Shown: piece after piece, positions 6,290 to 12,112 of the stretch
How the letters are laid out: every line of letters starts with the position of its first letter
Position numbering within the stretch: the stretch's first letter is position 1
From: Lachnospiraceae bacterium
GTDB taxonomy: Bacteria; Bacillota; Clostridia; Lachnospirales; Lachnospiraceae
Direction of reading: 5' to 3'
NCBI GenBank assembly: GCA_019423745.1
Contig: JAHZAV010000046.1
Location: 1-16,144 of the forward strand
Length of the DNA stretch: 16,144 bases
Notes under the pieces: model-generated
What the model was told of the DNA's origin: nothing
Database searches by the model: none
Seen by the model: only the letters and a program-made list of their open reading frames with translations
Position numbers and translations under genes: made by a program

Positions 6290-7150
6290 ATGAAATCCAA
6301 AAACAGATCTCAAATTTTATTGATCAATGACATGGCCGGATATGGGAAAGTTGCCCTGTCTGCCATGATACCTGTTTTCTCTCATTTAAAATTTGAAACT
6401 TTTAACTTACCTACTGCTCTGATCTCTAACACGTTGGACTATGGTAGGTTTGATATTCTGGATACCACTGAATATATGGAAAATACACTACAGGTATGGA
6501 ACGAACTTTCCTTTTCTTTTGACGCAATTTGTACAGGGTTTATTGTATCTGAAAAACAGGCTTCTCTTGTATATGAATATTGTAAAGAACAGAGAAAAGC
6601 AGGTACTTTTATTTTTGTAGATCCTATTATGGGGGATAACGGGAAACGATATAATGGAATAACAGAGCAAACCATTCCCTATATGAAGCGACTGTGCTCC
6701 ATTGCAGATGTTATAGTTCCTAATATCACAGAAGCATGTTTTTTATCCGGTCACGCAATTCAAGGCACTTATTCGAAGTATGAAATTGAAGAGATCACAA
6801 AGCGCCTTCATGAACTGGGAGCCAAAGCTCTTATTATCACAAGTGCCAACATTGATGGGAAAATGTTTACTGTGGCAAAAAATTCTGCTGATGAACCAAG
6901 TATATTTCTTCCTTATGAAGAAATACCGGTTTGTTTTCCCGGAACCGGAGACATTTTTATGTCTATGACAGTTGGACATTATCTGAAATTTGGAAACCTA
7001 CTGAAAAGCGTTGAGACTGCAATGCGACAGATTGAAAGAATTATCAGAGCAAATCGGAACAATACTGACAAATATAAGGGAATTCCTATCGAACAGTTTG
7101 GGGAGGAGATTACTGATGAAAAAACCGAAAATTACACTTACCTTAATTGA
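6290..7150 (+). CDS. Pyridoxal/pyridoxamine kinase-like protein (PdxK/PdxY family)
   Basis: 286 aa, ribokinase fold. The beginning (ILLINDMAGYGKVALSAMIP) is the usual substrate-binding start of PdxY/PdxK ('ISSQVVYGHVG' in E. coli; here 'D-x-AGYGK-x-ALSA' as in Firmicutes kinases). DPIMGDNGKRY is at 111-121, VPNITEACFLSG at 143-154, and the anion hole with catalytic base is GTGD, Asp221. The family phosphorylates pyridoxal, pyridoxamine or pyridoxine at the 5'-OH with ATP, giving PLP precursors. The ribosome binding site is weak, but the gene is 12 nt behind the HD gene, so translational coupling is likely. Its 3' end overlaps the next gene by 35 nt. Context (an aminotransferase gene downstream, now broken) fits local PLP supply. 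Confidence 0.82.
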   Translation: MKSKNRSQILLINDMAGYGKVALSAMIPVFSHLKFETFNLPTALISNTLDYGRFDILDTTEYMENTLQVWNELSFSFDAICTGFIVSEKQASLVYEYCKEQRKAGTFIFVDPIMGDNGKRYNGITEQTIPYMKRLCSIADVIVPNITEACFLSGHAIQGTYSKYEIEEITKRLHELGAKALIITSANIDGKMFTVAKNSADEPSIFLPYEEIPVCFPGTGDIFMSMTVGHYLKFGNLLKSVETAMRQIERIIRANRNNTDKYKGIPIEQFGEEITDEKTENYTYLN

Positions 7151-7385
7151 CCAAAAAGGGCATATGGGATGCCACCGGGGACATTGTATTGGTGACACCT
7201 TTGATTTCGACACTGAAAGGGGAAAGCTCTGTCCTATGGCTATGCATGTAGCCTTTCCTTACATCGATATCCTGCGATACGGCGGAAAGCTTCCAAGTCA
7301 ATCCGATGGTTCCATCGTTTTCTGTTGTCCGGATGTAGATGTGATCAATGTATTTAAGATTGAAATAAAGGAGGTGTCGGACTAA
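7116..7385 (+). CDS. TIGR04076 family protein
   Basis: 89 aa. It shows the signature of this small family: C-x3-GH-x2-GD-x-F near residues 19-29 (CHRGHCIGDTFDF), LCPMAMHVAFPYIDILRYGG in the middle, and a closing CCPD-x-D followed by a beta strand (FKIEI). Conserved Cys and His residues suggest metal binding, but the role is unknown. I chose ATG 7116 because GGGGAGGAG lies 7-8 nt upstream inside the kinase gene; the frame is open further upstream without a good site. It overlaps the kinase by 35 nt and precedes the aminotransferase fragment by one base, so all are one operon. Confidence 0.8.
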   Translation: MKKPKITLTLIDQKGHMGCHRGHCIGDTFDFDTERGKLCPMAMHVAFPYIDILRYGGKLPSQSDGSIVFCCPDVDVINVFKIEIKEVSD

Positions 7386-7386
7386 A

Positions 7387-7539
7387 ATGAATTCCTATAT
7401 CCAGGAAGCTAATCAACAATTTGTTTCTGTTTACAACCGCTATCCTATCATCCTGGATCATGGAGAAGGAATGCTTTTGACACAACAGAATCGAATACGA
7501 TTCCATGAATCAAATACAAATGTTTTGCCGGGCTCTTAG
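7387..7539 (+). pseudogene. Truncated acetylornithine-type aminotransferase (class III, PLP-dependent), N-terminal piece
   Basis: A 50-codon frame starting one base after the TIGR04076 stop, with AAGGAGGTG just upstream. The first 28 residues (SYIQEANQQFVSVYNRYPI then LDHGEG) match the conserved beginning of ArgD-like class III aminotransferases, which continues in intact proteins as 'V-x-LYD-x-EGK-x-YLDF'. Here the match ends at the GEG (about 7470) and 21 unrelated residues follow to TAG at 7537. The rest of the enzyme (about 360 aa, with the PLP lysine) is missing from this window. I infer that insertion or deletion of mobile DNA cut it. Confidence 0.6.
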
Positions 7540-7554
7540 TGATTCCAGTCAGGT

Positions 7555-7647
7555 TCAGCTCCTTGACAAACTCTTGATATCCGGTGCAGTATTGATGGTT
7601 CCAGCCAAATTCACCGCCATACCGGGTATCTCATTCTTATTCATCAT
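7555..7647 (-). CDS. Possible 30-aa ORF or gene remnant
   Basis: An ATG ORF (MMNKNEIPGMAVNLAGTIN...) starts inside the last codons of the zinc-ribbon gene and ends at TGA 7555-7557. No family is recognised. A competing open frame on the same strand (7448-7630, no start codon) reads RYGGEFGWNHQYCTGYQEF, which looks more protein-like. One of the two may be the decayed end of a gene cut at the aminotransferase junction. Confidence 0.2.
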   Translation of the reverse strand: MMNKNEIPGMAVNLAGTINTAPDIKSLSRS

Positions 7648-7885
7648 TTTTTGTTTTCTTTCCAGAAGTGTTCATCAACTTTCTGGAATATATAGCCATC
7701 CTTTCTCTCAGCTTTTCGTCCCGGATGACCAGAGGACGAACAGATACAATATCATCTTTTACTAAAACTTCTAATGTGCTTTTACATTTTTTGCAATCCA
7801 CTTCCGAATCGCTTTGAGCACTCTTTTCTAAAAATGCTCCACAAACAGAGCAGTGAACATGCCACTTAACATTACCTGATCCCAT
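7637..7885 (-). CDS. Small zinc-ribbon protein
   Basis: 82 aa. Two CxxC pairs, Cys12-x2-Cys15 (HVHCSVCGAFLEK) and Cys31-x2-Cys34 (VDCKKCKSTLEV), form a classic zinc ribbon; the C-terminal third is a basic helix (IRDEKLRERMAIYSRKL). It probably binds nucleic acid or a protein partner; no family name is certain. I chose ATG 7883-7885, which has AAGGAGG 6 nt upstream, rather than an in-frame ATG 12 codons earlier. It is the last clear gene of the minus-strand polymerase cluster, about 43 bp after the UAG-interrupted ORF. Confidence 0.65.
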   Translation of the reverse strand: MGSGNVKWHVHCSVCGAFLEKSAQSDSEVDCKKCKSTLEVLVKDDIVSVRPLVIRDEKLRERMAIYSRKLMNTSGKKTKNDE

Positions 7886-7928
7886 AGGCTTCCTCCTTAA
7901 GCAATAACATTGATCTAACATTTATTAC

Positions 7929-8117
7929 TCAACGGATCCAAGGGAAATAAAAATCCGCCTTATGAGCATCATGACTGTCCATTCCGTAAGCGCCAAAGCT
8001 GCGCGAACAATCATGATATACATATCCAAACTGGCTTTGACAATCTGGGTTTCCATCTCTGTTTCCTATCGGCTACCACTCAACCGCTGGTTTCCCAGAG
8101 ACTTCCACTTTATTCAT
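7929..8117 (-). pseudogene. Small ORF interrupted by an in-frame UAG
   Basis: The ATG (8117-8115) overlaps the stop of the YolD-like gene in the form TAATG, a standard translational-coupling arrangement. The frame reads MNKVEVSGKPAVEW, then TAG at 8075-8073, then 47 further codons (PIGNRDGNPDCQSQFGYVYH ... ADFYFPWIR) ending in TGA. The part after the TAG is rich in charged and aromatic residues and looks like genuine coding sequence, and both parts are in the same frame. The simplest reading is a nonsense mutation (for example CAG to TAG) in a 62-aa gene. Readthrough cannot be excluded from sequence alone. I do not recognise the family. Confidence 0.45.
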
Positions 8118-8533
8118 TAACAAGGTTGTTCTAATGCTTCAAAGACATTTCCAGATAACTCTGTAATCTCTGAAACAGGTATTTCTGTATCCCCAATCCT
8201 AAGATAGATCTGAGGATCAAAGAATTCCACCATTCCTTCTATGCTACAGTGTTTTCCTTTTCCGGGGAATTCTGAACTCTCTACAAAATAAACTGCCTGA
8301 ACTTTCATGCCTTTGGAAAGGATCCTCAATTTACTATCCAGCTCATTTTTCTTTTCCTCAGACAACTCCTTTTTTGGTTCATATAATATTTCTTTTTTTC
8401 TGACCGTTTCTTCAAATCCCTGGAGTGCAGCAAAGGGGGCAAACTGTTTTGCCCTGTGACCAACTTCCATCTTCCTTCGGTTTGAAACTGGTCTTGGCAT
8501 ATAAATTAATTCTGCATACGCACTCGCCAACAT
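8117..8533 (-). CDS. YolD-like family protein
   Basis: 138 aa. The start of the conserved region (MPRPVSNRRKMEVGHRAKQF then APFAALQGFEE) and the later beta-rich part (VQAVYFVESSEF, KHCSIEGMVEFFDPQIYLRIGD, ISEIT-like end) match YolD-like proteins. These accompany Y-family polymerases of the UvrX/DinB type on phages and mobile elements and are thought to modulate the polymerase, a role parallel to UmuD. AAGGAGG lies 10 nt before the ATG at 8533, and the gene begins 15 nt after the polymerase stop, so the two form one operon. Confidence 0.8.
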   Translation of the reverse strand: MLASAYAELIYMPRPVSNRRKMEVGHRAKQFAPFAALQGFEETVRKKEILYEPKKELSEEKKNELDSKLRILSKGMKVQAVYFVESSEFPGKGKHCSIEGMVEFFDPQIYLRIGDTEIPVSEITELSGNVFEALEQPC

Positions 8534-8548
8534 GATAGAAACACCTCC

Positions 8549-9820
8549 TTATGCTCGATGTCCGCCAATCTGATTATTGCGTTCTCGATAAGTAGAACAC
8601 TCAAGCAGATTCGCTCCCCTCATAATTGCATTTTTACCATATCTCTTTTTTACGTCTAAGATTGCCCGCTGTAAGCTCTTTTCCTTTTCAATCGCAATCG
8701 GATCTGTGAATATATCGTACTGCAGATATCCTTCCGATGTGACTCGGTTCGCACATATTTCTATTCTACGGATCCCGGTATGCCGATCTGTAATCTGACG
8801 AAACAGTTTTTCCACCTCATCCATGATAGAATTAGAGCTATTTGTTGGCGATGTCAACTTCACAGTCCCGTGGGAAGAGGGTTTTTCATATCTGTGATCA
8901 TATGCGATCCACAGCGTAACAGAACTTGTGATCAGACCTTTTGCTACCAGATCCAACACCAGAACGTCTGTCATTTTCCTCACAACAACCGCTGCTTCCT
9001 CATAAGAATAATTCCTCATAAGCACCTGACCGTTTGATAAGCTGTGTTCTTCTGTATGATAATTCTTAATATCATGCATACCACAGGATTCAAATCCCCA
9101 GGCATGATCGATCAGCAGTTCAGCATCAATCCCAAACATCTTATAGAGCCATTCCTCTGATGTAACAGATGCATAAGCAATATCGCCCATCGTATGGATC
9201 CCATATCCGGCAAGTTTTCTCTCGGTTCTGGAACCAATTCTCCAGAAATCGCTGAGTGGACGATGATCCCAAAGTTTTTGTCTGTAAGATATCTCGTCCA
9301 AAATACCAATGTGGTCATCCACATGCTTCGCAACAATATCCATTGCGACCTTTGCCAGATAAAGATTGGTACCGATTCCTGCAGTCGCAGTAATTCCGGT
9401 TTCTTTCATAACAGCATCCATAAGTTCCACAGCCATTTCTTTTGCCGACATATCATAAAGAGAAAGATAGTCCGTCACATCCATGAAACACTCATCAATG
9501 CTATATACATGAATATCTTCTTTTGACAGATACCGGAGATAAATACTGTAGATTTTAGCAGAATAATCAATGTATAACTGCATCCTTGGCATGGCAGTGA
9601 TGTAGTCAATCCCTGCAGGAATCTCATGAATACGGCATCTGTTCTTCACTCCAAGCTTTTTCATGGCGGGTGTTATTGCTAAGCAGATTGTAGACTGTGA
9701 TCTGGTCGGATCGGCAACAGCAAGATTCGTTGTAAAAGGATCCAGATCTCTTTCTACACACTCCACAGAGGCATAGAAGGATTTCAGATCGATACAGATA
9801 TATGACTTCTGACGTTCCAT
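8549..9820 (-). CDS. Y-family translesion DNA polymerase (DinB/UvrX-like)
   Basis: 423 aa, near the usual length. The catalytic palm motifs are present: Asp11 in YICIDLKSFYASVE (with the steric-gate position in SFYASVE), and Asp109-Glu110 in VYSIDECFMDVT. GIGTNLYLAKVAMDI follows, then helix-hairpin-helix residues (FWRIGSRTERKLAGYGI) and a little-finger domain ending with GGHRA. It performs error-prone bypass synthesis. The ATG at 9818-9820 is preferred because GAGAGGTGAAAAGA precedes it; the ATG six codons upstream has no site. The pairing with YolD and the divergent repressor and protease is typical of a mobile-element or prophage mutagenesis module rather than the chromosomal dinB. Confidence 0.92.
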   Translation of the reverse strand: MERQKSYICIDLKSFYASVECVERDLDPFTTNLAVADPTRSQSTICLAITPAMKKLGVKNRCRIHEIPAGIDYITAMPRMQLYIDYSAKIYSIYLRYLSKEDIHVYSIDECFMDVTDYLSLYDMSAKEMAVELMDAVMKETGITATAGIGTNLYLAKVAMDIVAKHVDDHIGILDEISYRQKLWDHRPLSDFWRIGSRTERKLAGYGIHTMGDIAYASVTSEEWLYKMFGIDAELLIDHAWGFESCGMHDIKNYHTEEHSLSNGQVLMRNYSYEEAAVVVRKMTDVLVLDLVAKGLITSSVTLWIAYDHRYEKPSSHGTVKLTSPTNSSNSIMDEVEKLFRQITDRHTGIRRIEICANRVTSEGYLQYDIFTDPIAIEKEKSLQRAILDVKKRYGKNAIMRGANLLECSTYRERNNQIGGHRA

Positions 9821-9836
9821 TCTTTTCACCTCTCCC

Positions 9837-9854
9837 ATATGGAAATATCCATAT
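9837..9854. promoter_or_regulatory. Palindrome at the start of the polymerase gene
   Basis: ATATGGA-AATA-TCCATAT: 18 bp with perfect 7-bp arms, lying just upstream of the polymerase ribosome binding site. It could be a repressor operator or a hairpin that covers translation initiation. Confidence 0.5.
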
Positions 9855-9974
9855 ACATTTTAAATTGCCTATATGTACAATATCTTCTCGTGTCATACAA
9901 GACATTTTTTTACTGATTCATATCTCAAATCCAGTAAATATAAGTCCTTATATGCAATTTACATGCATTTCCCA

Positions 9975-10003
9975 TTGACATTATAGGAAAGATTCGCTAT
10001 ATT
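9975..10003 (+). promoter_or_regulatory. Sigma-A promoter of the repressor/protease genes
   Basis: TTGACA (9975-9980), 17-bp spacer, TATATT (9998-10003): perfect -35 and 5 of 6 in the -10. The expected start near 10010 falls in the first GCAA-N4-TTGC site. It leaves a leader of about 150 nt before the repressor ATG at 10160. Confidence 0.75.
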
Positions 10004-10007
10004 ATAG

Positions 10008-10056
10008 GCAAGTAGTTGCACATCTGTTGTGATTCACATTATATGCAACAACTTGC
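10008..10056. promoter_or_regulatory. Pair of GCAA-N4-TTGC operator-like sites
   Basis: GCAAGTAGTTGC (10008-10019) and GCAACAACTTGC (10045-10056) each have 4-bp inverted arms around four bases. The 13-mers GCAAGTAGTTGCA and TGCAACAACTTGC are also inverted copies of each other with one mismatch. A further palindrome, CAACAA-CTTGC-TTGTTG (10046-10062), overlaps the second. A third partial copy (AAGTTGC) is at 10072-10078. The first covers the transcription start of the repressor, as expected for autorepression by an XRE protein. Confidence 0.6.
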
Positions 10057-10085
10057 TTGTTGTCAATAGTTAAGTTGCGTGTTTT

Positions 10086-10142
10086 AGGAAATAACTTTCC
10101 TGCTTTTGCTCCGGGATAAGTGAGAGACACCTAAAAGCGCTT
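10086..10142 (+). other. Structured leader of the repressor transcript
   Basis: AGGAAA-TAAC-TTTCCT (10086-10101) forms a 6-bp hairpin. TTTTAGG (10082-10088) and CCTAAAA (10130-10136) are inverted copies, and AAGCGCTT (10135-10142) is a perfect palindrome immediately before the GAGG ribosome binding site. These could fold in alternative ways. Confidence 0.35.
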
Positions 10143-10159
10143 AGAAATGAGGTATTGTT

Positions 10160-10570
10160 ATGACATTCGGTGAAAAGGTAAAATCCTTAAGAACAACGAA
10201 AAATATGAGTCAAGCCCAACTGGCTCAGGAACTAGGTGTAGCATTAAGAACGGTAAGCGGATGGGAAAACCAGAATCGTTATCCTAAGAAACATGATTTA
10301 TATCAGAAACTCTCAGATATACTTGGCTGTGATATTTCTTATCTCATGTCAGAAGAAGAGTCCTTTATCACAGAAGCGGCAGAGCAGTTTGGATCCAGAG
10401 GTGCAAAACAGGCACAGCAGATCTTAGAGCAGGCTGCAGCTATGTTTGCCGGTGGAGAATTATCCGATGAAGATAAAACTGCATTTATGGACGAAATTCA
10501 AATGCTTTATCTGGATTCTAAAATGCGGGCAAAAAAATATACACCGAAGAAATATCTCAAGGACGAATAA
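10160..10570 (+). CDS. XRE family helix-turn-helix repressor (ImmR-like)
   Basis: 136 aa. An N-terminal HTH_3 domain fills residues 1-65: FGEKVKSLRTTKNMSQAQLA, then VALRTVSGWENQNRYPKK as recognition helix region, and YQKLSDILGCDISYLMS. The C-terminal part is helical and Ala/Gln-rich, probably for oligomerization (AKQAQQILEQAAAMFAGGEL). Such repressors keep mobile elements silent and are cleaved by an ImmA-type protease after DNA damage; an ImmA-like gene follows 85 bp downstream. GAGG lies about 7 nt before the ATG. It is divergent from the Y-family polymerase, which it may also repress. Confidence 0.88.
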   Translation: MTFGEKVKSLRTTKNMSQAQLAQELGVALRTVSGWENQNRYPKKHDLYQKLSDILGCDISYLMSEEESFITEAAEQFGSRGAKQAQQILEQAAAMFAGGELSDEDKTAFMDEIQMLYLDSKMRAKKYTPKKYLKDE

Positions 10571-10584
10571 CAGGTGTCCTAATT

Positions 10585-10659
10585 ATGGTACATCCTTTCG
10601 AGTATATTATAAATGCGGGATACTATCCGCTGCTTGAGATAACTAATCTTTTGGGGTGA
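10585..10659 (+). CDS. Possible 24-aa coupling peptide
   Basis: An ATG ORF starting MVHPFEYIINAGYYPLLEIT lies in the gap between repressor and protease. AGGTG is about 8 nt upstream of its ATG, and its TGA (10657-10659) overlaps the GTG start candidate of the protease as GTGA. Composition is protein-like. It may be a real small protein or simply a device that couples translation of the protease; no homologue is known to me. Confidence 0.3.
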   Translation: MVHPFEYIINAGYYPLLEITNLLG

Positions 10660-11180
10660 TTTATTTGGGAAATAATTATATTTATACGGAAGTGGGAAAA
10701 CTGATCAAACGATTTAAGACCAGAGACCCTTTTGAACTTCTCGACTGCATGAACATTGTAGTCGGGGAAACATCGAATTTTAAGAAATTAAAAGGCTACT
10801 GCTTTATGAGTTGCCAGACCATTTATGTCATGATCAACAGCTTCCTTCCCGATGAAGAAAAGCGAATCGTGGCAGCACATGAACTTGGGCATATCATCCT
10901 GCACCGGAAACAACTAAAACTGGCTCCCATGAAAGATGATGTGCTCTATACCATGACCAACTCAACAGAGTACGAAGCCAATTTGTTTGCTGCAGATCTT
11001 CTCGTAGAAGATGACGATGTGGCAGAAATGTCGAAAAATGAAGATTTGGATTACTTTGGATTCTGCAGCAATCTGAATGTCAGTCCGGATCTCATGAGTT
11101 TCAAGCTGTATAGCCTTATGAAACGTGGACATGCGTATCATATGCCAATGGATATACAGAGTAATTTCTTGGCGAAATAA
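10656..11180 (+). CDS. ImmA/IrrE-type metallo-endopeptidase
   Basis: 174 aa. The zinc-binding HELGH motif is present in IVAAHELGHIILHR (about residues 71-84), followed by the third-ligand region TNSTEYEANLFAADLLVEDD, where the first E of EYEAN is the expected ligand. This is the ImmA/IrrE family, which cleaves partner XRE repressors; the upstream gene is the obvious substrate. The start is uncertain: GTG at 10656 overlaps the stop of the small upstream ORF, whereas TTG at 10665 has GGGGTGA at suitable spacing. No ATG is available near the N-terminus. Confidence 0.88.
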   Translation: MIYLGNNYIYTEVGKLIKRFKTRDPFELLDCMNIVVGETSNFKKLKGYCFMSCQTIYVMINSFLPDEEKRIVAAHELGHIILHRKQLKLAPMKDDVLYTMTNSTEYEANLFAADLLVEDDDVAEMSKNEDLDYFGFCSNLNVSPDLMSFKLYSLMKRGHAYHMPMDIQSNFLAK

Positions 11181-11258
11181 TACAATAGTTCAAAGAAACC
11201 GCTAAAAACCTTAATGCACAGATTGACAATCATAAAGCATAGAGAAAAGAGGGATAAG

Positions 11259-12095
11259 ATGTACGATATTGAAAAGGCAAAGCAATACGCTCGGGAACAG
11301 TCTGATTGGATTGCTCACAGCAATGGATATTTTCTGATGAAAGATTGTGTTTTCTTTTATCATAAGGGAGCCGTGATTTTTGACCCTTGGAATGATGTGG
11401 ACGGAAACGCTATTGACGATCCTTTCTCCTTCTATGGCAAGGACAAGATGGACGAGTTTTGCAGACGGATTCTTGCAAAAAAAGAATGTTCCACTCCGTC
11501 CAGTATGGTTTCTGTCGATGGCAAGATTCTGGACTTTTTGAAGATGCTCTACTTTGGTGTAACGGATAACCCCTTTGAAGCTGCCAGCAGGAGCGCATAT
11601 ACGGATATGTGCAGAACGATTCGATTTAATGGCAAGAATGGGGATATGTTGAGAAAAGCGGTAGATGCGCTTTTGGAAGAAAGAATCCCTGAGCTTGTTG
11701 CCGTGAATGATACTGAGGATTTTACAAAATGGCACCACTCCATTTGCAAAGAAATTGTTTCGATGTATGAATCAGAAGGAATCGAGTTTTATATTGGACA
11801 AGCGCAAAAATGGGTCAATATGACTTTGAAATACTTGTATGTGTTGGTTCCTGATGTTGTAGAACCGTTTTACCGTTTTTTACATATTCCGCTGGACAAC
11901 TACATCATCGACATTGCGAAGAAGCAATATGGCATCCCTTCTCTGCCCTGCGCATGGAGCAGAATATCAGATTATCAGGATTATCTTGATTATGAGGAAA
12001 TGCTGATGGAAGTAATTGATGAGGTGCCTTTGGATTGGGAGTTTGCAAAATGGGTTGAATCGGCTCGCAAGCAGAAAGTCGAGAAAGGCAGATAG
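11259..12095 (+). CDS. Hypothetical protein, first gene of a three-gene operon
   Basis: 278 aa, soluble, acidic and rich in Trp, Tyr and Phe. I do not recognise a family. Visible features: an N-terminal block YDIEKAKQYAREQSDWI followed by a beta-rich stretch (GYFLMKDCVFFYHKGAVIFD); a central region with IRFNGKNGDMLRKAV; and a helical C-terminal half (YIGQAQKWVNMTLKYLYVLV, then PLDNYIIDIAKKQYGI) ending in a charged tail. No metal, nucleotide or HTH motif is evident. I chose ATG 11259 because AGAGGG precedes it at good distance; the frame is open 15 codons further. It starts 78 nt after the protease gene with no clear promoter between, so cotranscription is possible. The nuclease-like gene follows after 17 nt. 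Confidence 0.65.
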   Translation: MYDIEKAKQYAREQSDWIAHSNGYFLMKDCVFFYHKGAVIFDPWNDVDGNAIDDPFSFYGKDKMDEFCRRILAKKECSTPSSMVSVDGKILDFLKMLYFGVTDNPFEAASRSAYTDMCRTIRFNGKNGDMLRKAVDALLEERIPELVAVNDTEDFTKWHHSICKEIVSMYESEGIEFYIGQAQKWVNMTLKYLYVLVPDVVEPFYRFLHIPLDNYIIDIAKKQYGIPSLPCAWSRISDYQDYLDYEEMLMEVIDEVPLDWEFAKWVESARKQKVEKGR

Positions 12096-12108
12096 TTTTC
12101 AGGAGGTG
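12095..12108 (+). repeat. 14-nt leader repeat, copy 1
   Basis: GTTTTCAGGAGGTG, including the ribosome binding site of the nuclease-like gene. It is identical to 13144-13157 before the next gene. Confidence 0.8.
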
Positions 12109-12112
12109 CGCT

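Larger units (their letters stand above)
9839..10159. promoter_or_regulatory. Divergent control region between polymerase and repressor genes
   Basis: About 320 bp with no convincing gene. It holds the near-consensus plus-strand promoter (9975-10003), two GCAA-N4-TTGC sites, the ATATGGA palindrome, and structured leader DNA. On the minus strand there are two TATAAT boxes (10006-10001 and 9985-9980) without a consensus -35, so I cannot place the polymerase promoter with confidence. Confidence 0.6.

Noticed and set aside
7505..7765. An 86-codon plus-strand open frame
   Set aside because: It is antisense to the zinc-ribbon gene, has no ribosome binding site and resembles low-complexity hydrophobic noise.
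7929..8117. Pyrrolysine or phage-type recoding of the UAG codon as the main explanation
   Set aside because: No suppressor tRNA, pylS-like gene or other recoded ORF is visible here; a nonsense mutation is simpler. Kept only as a finding to check.
9624..9905. A 93-codon minus-strand frame overlapping the polymerase start
   Set aside because: It is a shifted reading of the polymerase gene, whose own frame has clear catalytic motifs.
11223..11228. TTGACA as -35 for the three-gene operon
   Set aside because: No acceptable -10 lies 16-18 bp downstream; the region there is a purine-rich ribosome binding site.
11211..11738. A 175-codon open frame on the minus strand opposite the 278-aa protein
   Set aside because: It lies wholly antisense to a gene with a good ribosome binding site and operon context; its own sequence is basic and shows no domain or start signal.
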